The translations under genes were made by a program, and so were the position numbers. From positions 4,422,001-4,486,000 of the forward strand of contig NZ_CP031167.1 of NCBI RefSeq assembly GCF_004346925.1: a DNA stretch of 64,000 bases. The letters are read 5' to 3'. Below the pieces are notes generated by a model. The model searched no databases. It worked only from the letters and a program-made list of their open reading frames with translations, and was not told the origin of the DNA. Each line of letters starts with the position of its first letter. The stretch's first letter is position 1. Shown piece by piece: positions 61,143 through 64,000 of the stretch. This stretch comes from Stenotrophomonas sp. ASS1 (lineage in GTDB: Bacteria > Pseudomonadota > Gammaproteobacteria > Xanthomonadales > Xanthomonadaceae).

Positions 61143-62923
61143 AGGTCCGCTCCGATGTTGAGGTACAGCTGGAACTGCGAATCCGGGTTGTTCAGGCCAT
61201 GCGCGATATCCACGCGCACCGGGCCCACCGGCGATTTCCAGCGCACGCCGAAGCCGACGCCGGTATGCAGATCGATGGTGTTGTCGAAGGCGCTGCCGGT
61301 ATCGACGAACACCGCCGCACCCCAGGGGCCACCATTGAAGTAGTGCTCGTACTCGGCCGAGCCGATCACCAGGTTCTTGGCGCCCAGCGCGTACTTGTCC
61401 GGTGCCGGGGTCCGCGGGCCCACCTCGCGATAGGCATAGCCGCGGATGCTGCGGTCACCACCGGCGAAGTAGCGCAGGCTGGGCGGCATCGCCACCAGAT
61501 CACTGGTCCAGGTGGTGCCACCCTCGCCGCGCAGGATCAGGCGGTTGCTTTCGCCCACCGGGATGTACCAGCGCAGCACGGCATTGGCCTGCACGAAGCT
61601 GGTGTCCGAACCGGCACCTTCAACGCCGGCACGCATCGTCGCAGTACCGCTGATGCCCTTGCGCGGGAACAGTTCGTCATCGACGTTGACGTAGTCGGCG
61701 ACCATCTGCGGGTACACCAGCGTCGACGTGTTGTAGACCGCGTCGGTGAATTCGGTGCCGGAGGCATAGCGCCAGCGCTCGCGCAGCGCGTTGATCGAGG
61801 CGATCGCGGTCCAGTGTTCGTTGATCTCACCGCTGCGGCTGGCGATCAGCTTGAAGTTGCGCAGGTCGATGTAGTCGGTCTGCTCGTCGTAGGCGCTGGC
61901 AGCGAAGGTGTACCAGCCATCAAGCCAGTTGAAGGCCGGAATGCGGTAGCTGGTGACCAGGCTCTTGCGCTTCTGCGCATAGTCCAGCTGCGTGTTCATC
62001 TTGTGGCCGCGGTTGTTCAGCCACCGCCGTTCGATGCCACCGCGCACACCCGGGCCACTTTCGCTGCCGTAGCTCAGACCCGCGGTGTAGATGGTGCGCT
62101 TGGCACGGGTCAGCTTCACATCCACCGGCACTTCGCCGTTCGCATCGGCCTGGTCGGGCCGCGGCTGGATGTCGATCACGCTGAAGTAGTCCAGCTTGGT
62201 CAGCGACTCGCGCAGCCGGTCCAGCTTGCCCTCGTGGAAGTAGCTGCCCTGTTCCCAGTACACCAGCGGATCGAACAGCTTGTCGACGAAGTAGTCCTGC
62301 TCGAAACGCACCGGTCCCATGTTGTAGCGGCGGCCGCTGTCCCAGGTCAGGTCGATGTCGGCGGCGTTGTCGGCACGGGTGATCTGCACCTGACGCTGGG
62401 TGTAGTCGGCATCGAAATAGCCACGTTCGGCCAGGCGGCGGGTGACGGTGATCTTGCTGGCTTCGTACTGCGTATGTTCGAAACGCTGGCCCTTGCGCGG
62501 CTTGAACGCGGCCAGATCGTCCTGCAGGTACTGGTCGTACATCGCCGGCCCGGTGATGTCGATGTGCTCGCGGCGGACGGTCACCGGGGTGCCCTTGTCG
62601 ACATGGATCAGCACGCGCACGTGCTCGTCCTCGCGCGGCGCCTCGACCTTGATCACCGGGTTGTAGTACCCGAACGGTTCCAGTGCCTGGCGGGTCTGCC
62701 GCTCGGCCTGTGACAGCAGGTACTCCAGGCGCGATTCGCCCTGTTCCTTGCCGATCGTGTCGTACAGCGACAGCGATTCCTGGATGTTCTCGATGATTGC
62801 GGCGTCGTCGCCCTTGTCCAATCCCTTGATGTCCACCTTGTCGATGGTGCCGCGCGCGTGGGCCACGGAGGTGGCGGCCAGCGACAGGACCATCAGCGGC
62901 AGGGCGTATTTCTTTGGCTGCAT
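61139..62923 (-). CDS. tamA: Outer-membrane assembly protein TamA (Omp85 family)
   Basis: A 594-residue Omp85 barrel with a signal peptide (YALPLMVLSLAATSVAHA). Three POTRA domains cover about residues 25-250 (TIDKVDIKGLDKGDDAAIIE, then YDQYLQDDLAAFKPRKGQRF and YFVDKLFDPLVYWEQGSYFH). The 16-strand barrel carries the L6 motif YFAGGDRSIRGYAYREVGPR and ends QLYLNIGADL. ATG 62923 is preferred; an in-frame ATG at 62935 is possible, and neither has a strong ribosome-binding site. It is operonic with tamB by a 4-base overlap. Confidence 0.94.
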   Translation of the reverse strand: MQPKKYALPLMVLSLAATSVAHARGTIDKVDIKGLDKGDDAAIIENIQESLSLYDTIGKEQGESRLEYLLSQAERQTRQALEPFGYYNPVIKVEAPREDEHVRVLIHVDKGTPVTVRREHIDITGPAMYDQYLQDDLAAFKPRKGQRFEHTQYEASKITVTRRLAERGYFDADYTQRQVQITRADNAADIDLTWDSGRRYNMGPVRFEQDYFVDKLFDPLVYWEQGSYFHEGKLDRLRESLTKLDYFSVIDIQPRPDQADANGEVPVDVKLTRAKRTIYTAGLSYGSESGPGVRGGIERRWLNNRGHKMNTQLDYAQKRKSLVTSYRIPAFNWLDGWYTFAASAYDEQTDYIDLRNFKLIASRSGEINEHWTAIASINALRERWRYASGTEFTDAVYNTSTLVYPQMVADYVNVDDELFPRKGISGTATMRAGVEGAGSDTSFVQANAVLRWYIPVGESNRLILRGEGGTTWTSDLVAMPPSLRYFAGGDRSIRGYAYREVGPRTPAPDKYALGAKNLVIGSAEYEHYFNGGPWGAAVFVDTGSAFDNTIDLHTGVGFGVRWKSPVGPVRVDIAHGLNNPDSQFQLYLNIGADL

Positions 62924-63103
62924 GCGGCACAGCATACCGACCGAAGGTGACGATGCGAAATGCATCACGTCATTGGGGATCGGTTGTTAAGTGGCGGTCA
63001 AAATACGCGCCTTTGTGGCGATCGTCGTGATCGCAGCCGAGGATGCCGGCATCGTGCGCGATGCCGGCAATGACCCCGATGGACATCCGCCAGCGGTGAT
63101 CCG

Positions 63104-63180
63104 GTAGTGCCGGCCGCTGGCCGGCAACCCACAGACCGATCCGATGTGCGGTGGCAATGCCGGCCAGCGGCCGGCACTAC
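63104..63180. repeat. Inverted pair of SMAG elements
   Basis: GTAGTGCCGGCCGCTGGCC at 63104-63126 and its inverse at 63158-63180, between tamA and glyS. The rest of this 268-base gap shows only a GATCG-rich palindromic stretch near 63018-63038. Confidence 0.9.
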
Positions 63181-63191
63181 CGATACGGGCG

Positions 63192-64000
63192 TCAGCTCGA
63201 CAGATGCTCGATCGCTGCCACCTTGCCCAGGCGCTCGCCCAGCATCGTCAGCAGCGCCAGGCGGTTGCCACGCAGCGCCGGATCCTCGGCATTGACCATC
63301 ACGCCATCGAAGAACGCGTCGACCTGCGGGCGCAGGCGGGCCAGGCGCGCCAGCACAGCCACGTAATCCTTGTGCTGCAGGCTGGCGCCGGTGTCGTCGA
63401 TGGCCGCGGTGACCGCTTCAGCCAGCGCGCGCTCGGCGTCTTCCTGCAGCAGCGCCGGGTCGATCTGGGCCGGAATGTCGCCTTCAGCCTTGCGGAGGAT
63501 GTTGCGGATGCGCTTGTTGGCCGCAGCCAGCGCCTCGGCTTCCGGCAGCGCGGCGAAGGTGCCGATCGCGTCCAGGCGGCGGTCGAAGTCATACAGCGAG
63601 ACAGGCTTCAGTTCGGCCACCGCATTGAAGTGCGTGGCTGGCACGTTCTTGTCGCCGTAGTAACCCTTCAGGCGGTCGAGGATGAAGTCGTACAGCTCGC
63701 CAACGTCGGCCTGCACGTTGCGTGCGGCCAGGCCGGCGTTGGCGCTGGCCAGCAGCGCGCGCAGGTCCAGCTCGAAGCCGCTTTCGATGATCGTGCGGGC
63801 CAGGCCCAGCGCGTTGCGGCGCAGCGCGAACGGGTCCTTGTTGCCGGTCGGCTTCAGGCCTGCGGCGAAGCCACCGGCCAGCGTGTCGACGCGCTCGGCG
63901 ATGGCCAGCACCTTGCCCAGCGGCGACAGCGCGATGTCATCACCACCGAAGCGCGGCTGGTAGGCCTCGTCGATGGCCAGCGCCACCTCGGCCGATTCGC
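63192..64000 (-). CDS. glyS: Glycyl-tRNA synthetase beta subunit, C-terminal part
   Basis: The last ~269 residues of GlyS; the gene continues past the right edge. Conserved beta-subunit text is visible: [20 protein letters not shown], then [41 protein letters not shown], and the anticodon-binding-like C-terminal domain ending [20 protein letters not shown]. In proteobacteria it works with GlyQ as an alpha2-beta2 enzyme that charges tRNA-Gly. It is followed by a SMAG pair. Confidence 0.95.
   Translation of the reverse strand, partial: ESAEVALAIDEAYQPRFGGDDIALSPLGKVLAIAERVDTLAGGFAAGLKPTGNKDPFALRRNALGLARTIIESGFELDLRALLASANAGLAARNVQADVGELYDFILDRLKGYYGDKNVPATHFNAVAELKPVSLYDFDRRLDAIGTFAALPEAEALAAANKRIRNILRKAEGDIPAQIDPALLQEDAERALAEAVTAAIDDTGASLQHKDYVAVLARLARLRPQVDAFFDGVMVNAEDPALRGNRLALLTMLGERLGKVAAIEHLSS

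Overview
The window is a 64 kb piece of a chromosome from the Stenotrophomonas maltophilia complex (Xanthomonadaceae), or something very close to it. Three observations support this. The base composition is high in GC. Many intergenic gaps carry short palindromes that begin with GTAG, which matches the SMAG family of REP repeats described in S. maltophilia. An sX13-type small RNA, a Xanthomonadaceae speciality, lies directly downstream of polA. Most of the window is dense core genome. No tRNA, rRNA, CRISPR array, complete insertion sequence or prophage was seen.

Region by region. 0-7.5 kb: a secreted S9 peptidase overlapping a Nudix hydrolase, a membrane protein, two paralogous cysteine-rich secreted proteins, and hemF. 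7.5-20.3 kb: a DUF421 protein, the sX13-like sRNA, polA, a DUF2782 lipoprotein, a universal stress protein, a small phosphatase and a hypothetical gene set among three copies of a composite repeat, uvrD, a flavoprotein, a lower-GC HEPN-like gene, cardiolipin synthase, a 40-bp-period repeat array, then rpmG and rpmB. 20.5-24.1 kb: a glycosyltransferase, a short DnaQ-like exonuclease, and a divergent LysR/RidA-family pair whose 3' end has been triplicated together with REP elements. 24.2-30.3 kb: a heavy-metal RND efflux operon of the CzcCBA type led by a His-rich small protein. 30.4-39.9 kb: a DUF885 peptidase, a LAB_N / family-2 glycosyltransferase / UDP-sugar epimerase cluster, a SUFU-domain protein, parB-parA-rsmG, a phosphopantetheinyl transferase, a GlsB-like protein and exonuclease III.

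40-53 kb: an aldehyde dehydrogenase, then a block that looks like an acetate-use module. It has an MHS-type transporter and a DcaP-like porin on one strand. Divergent from them are acs and its LuxR-type response regulator. Downstream is the large SSS-PAS-kinase-receiver sensor expected to pair with that regulator (CrbS/CrbR, also called MxtR/ErdR). A manganese (yybP-ykoY) riboswitch with mntP sits between regulator and sensor. 53-64 kb: an S46 dipeptidyl peptidase, a scar where an Hsp70-type hscC gene has been deleted almost completely while its two downstream membrane-protein genes remain, the tamA-tamB operon, and the 3' part of glyS.

The most unusual points are the hscC deletion scar, the triplicated ridA tail, REP palindromes that supply the last codons or stop codon of real genes (xthA, crbS), regular-period repeat arrays, a HEPN-like gene of foreign-looking composition, and the paired cysteine-rich Sel1-like secreted proteins. 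All identifications rest on reading motifs by eye. No database search was run.
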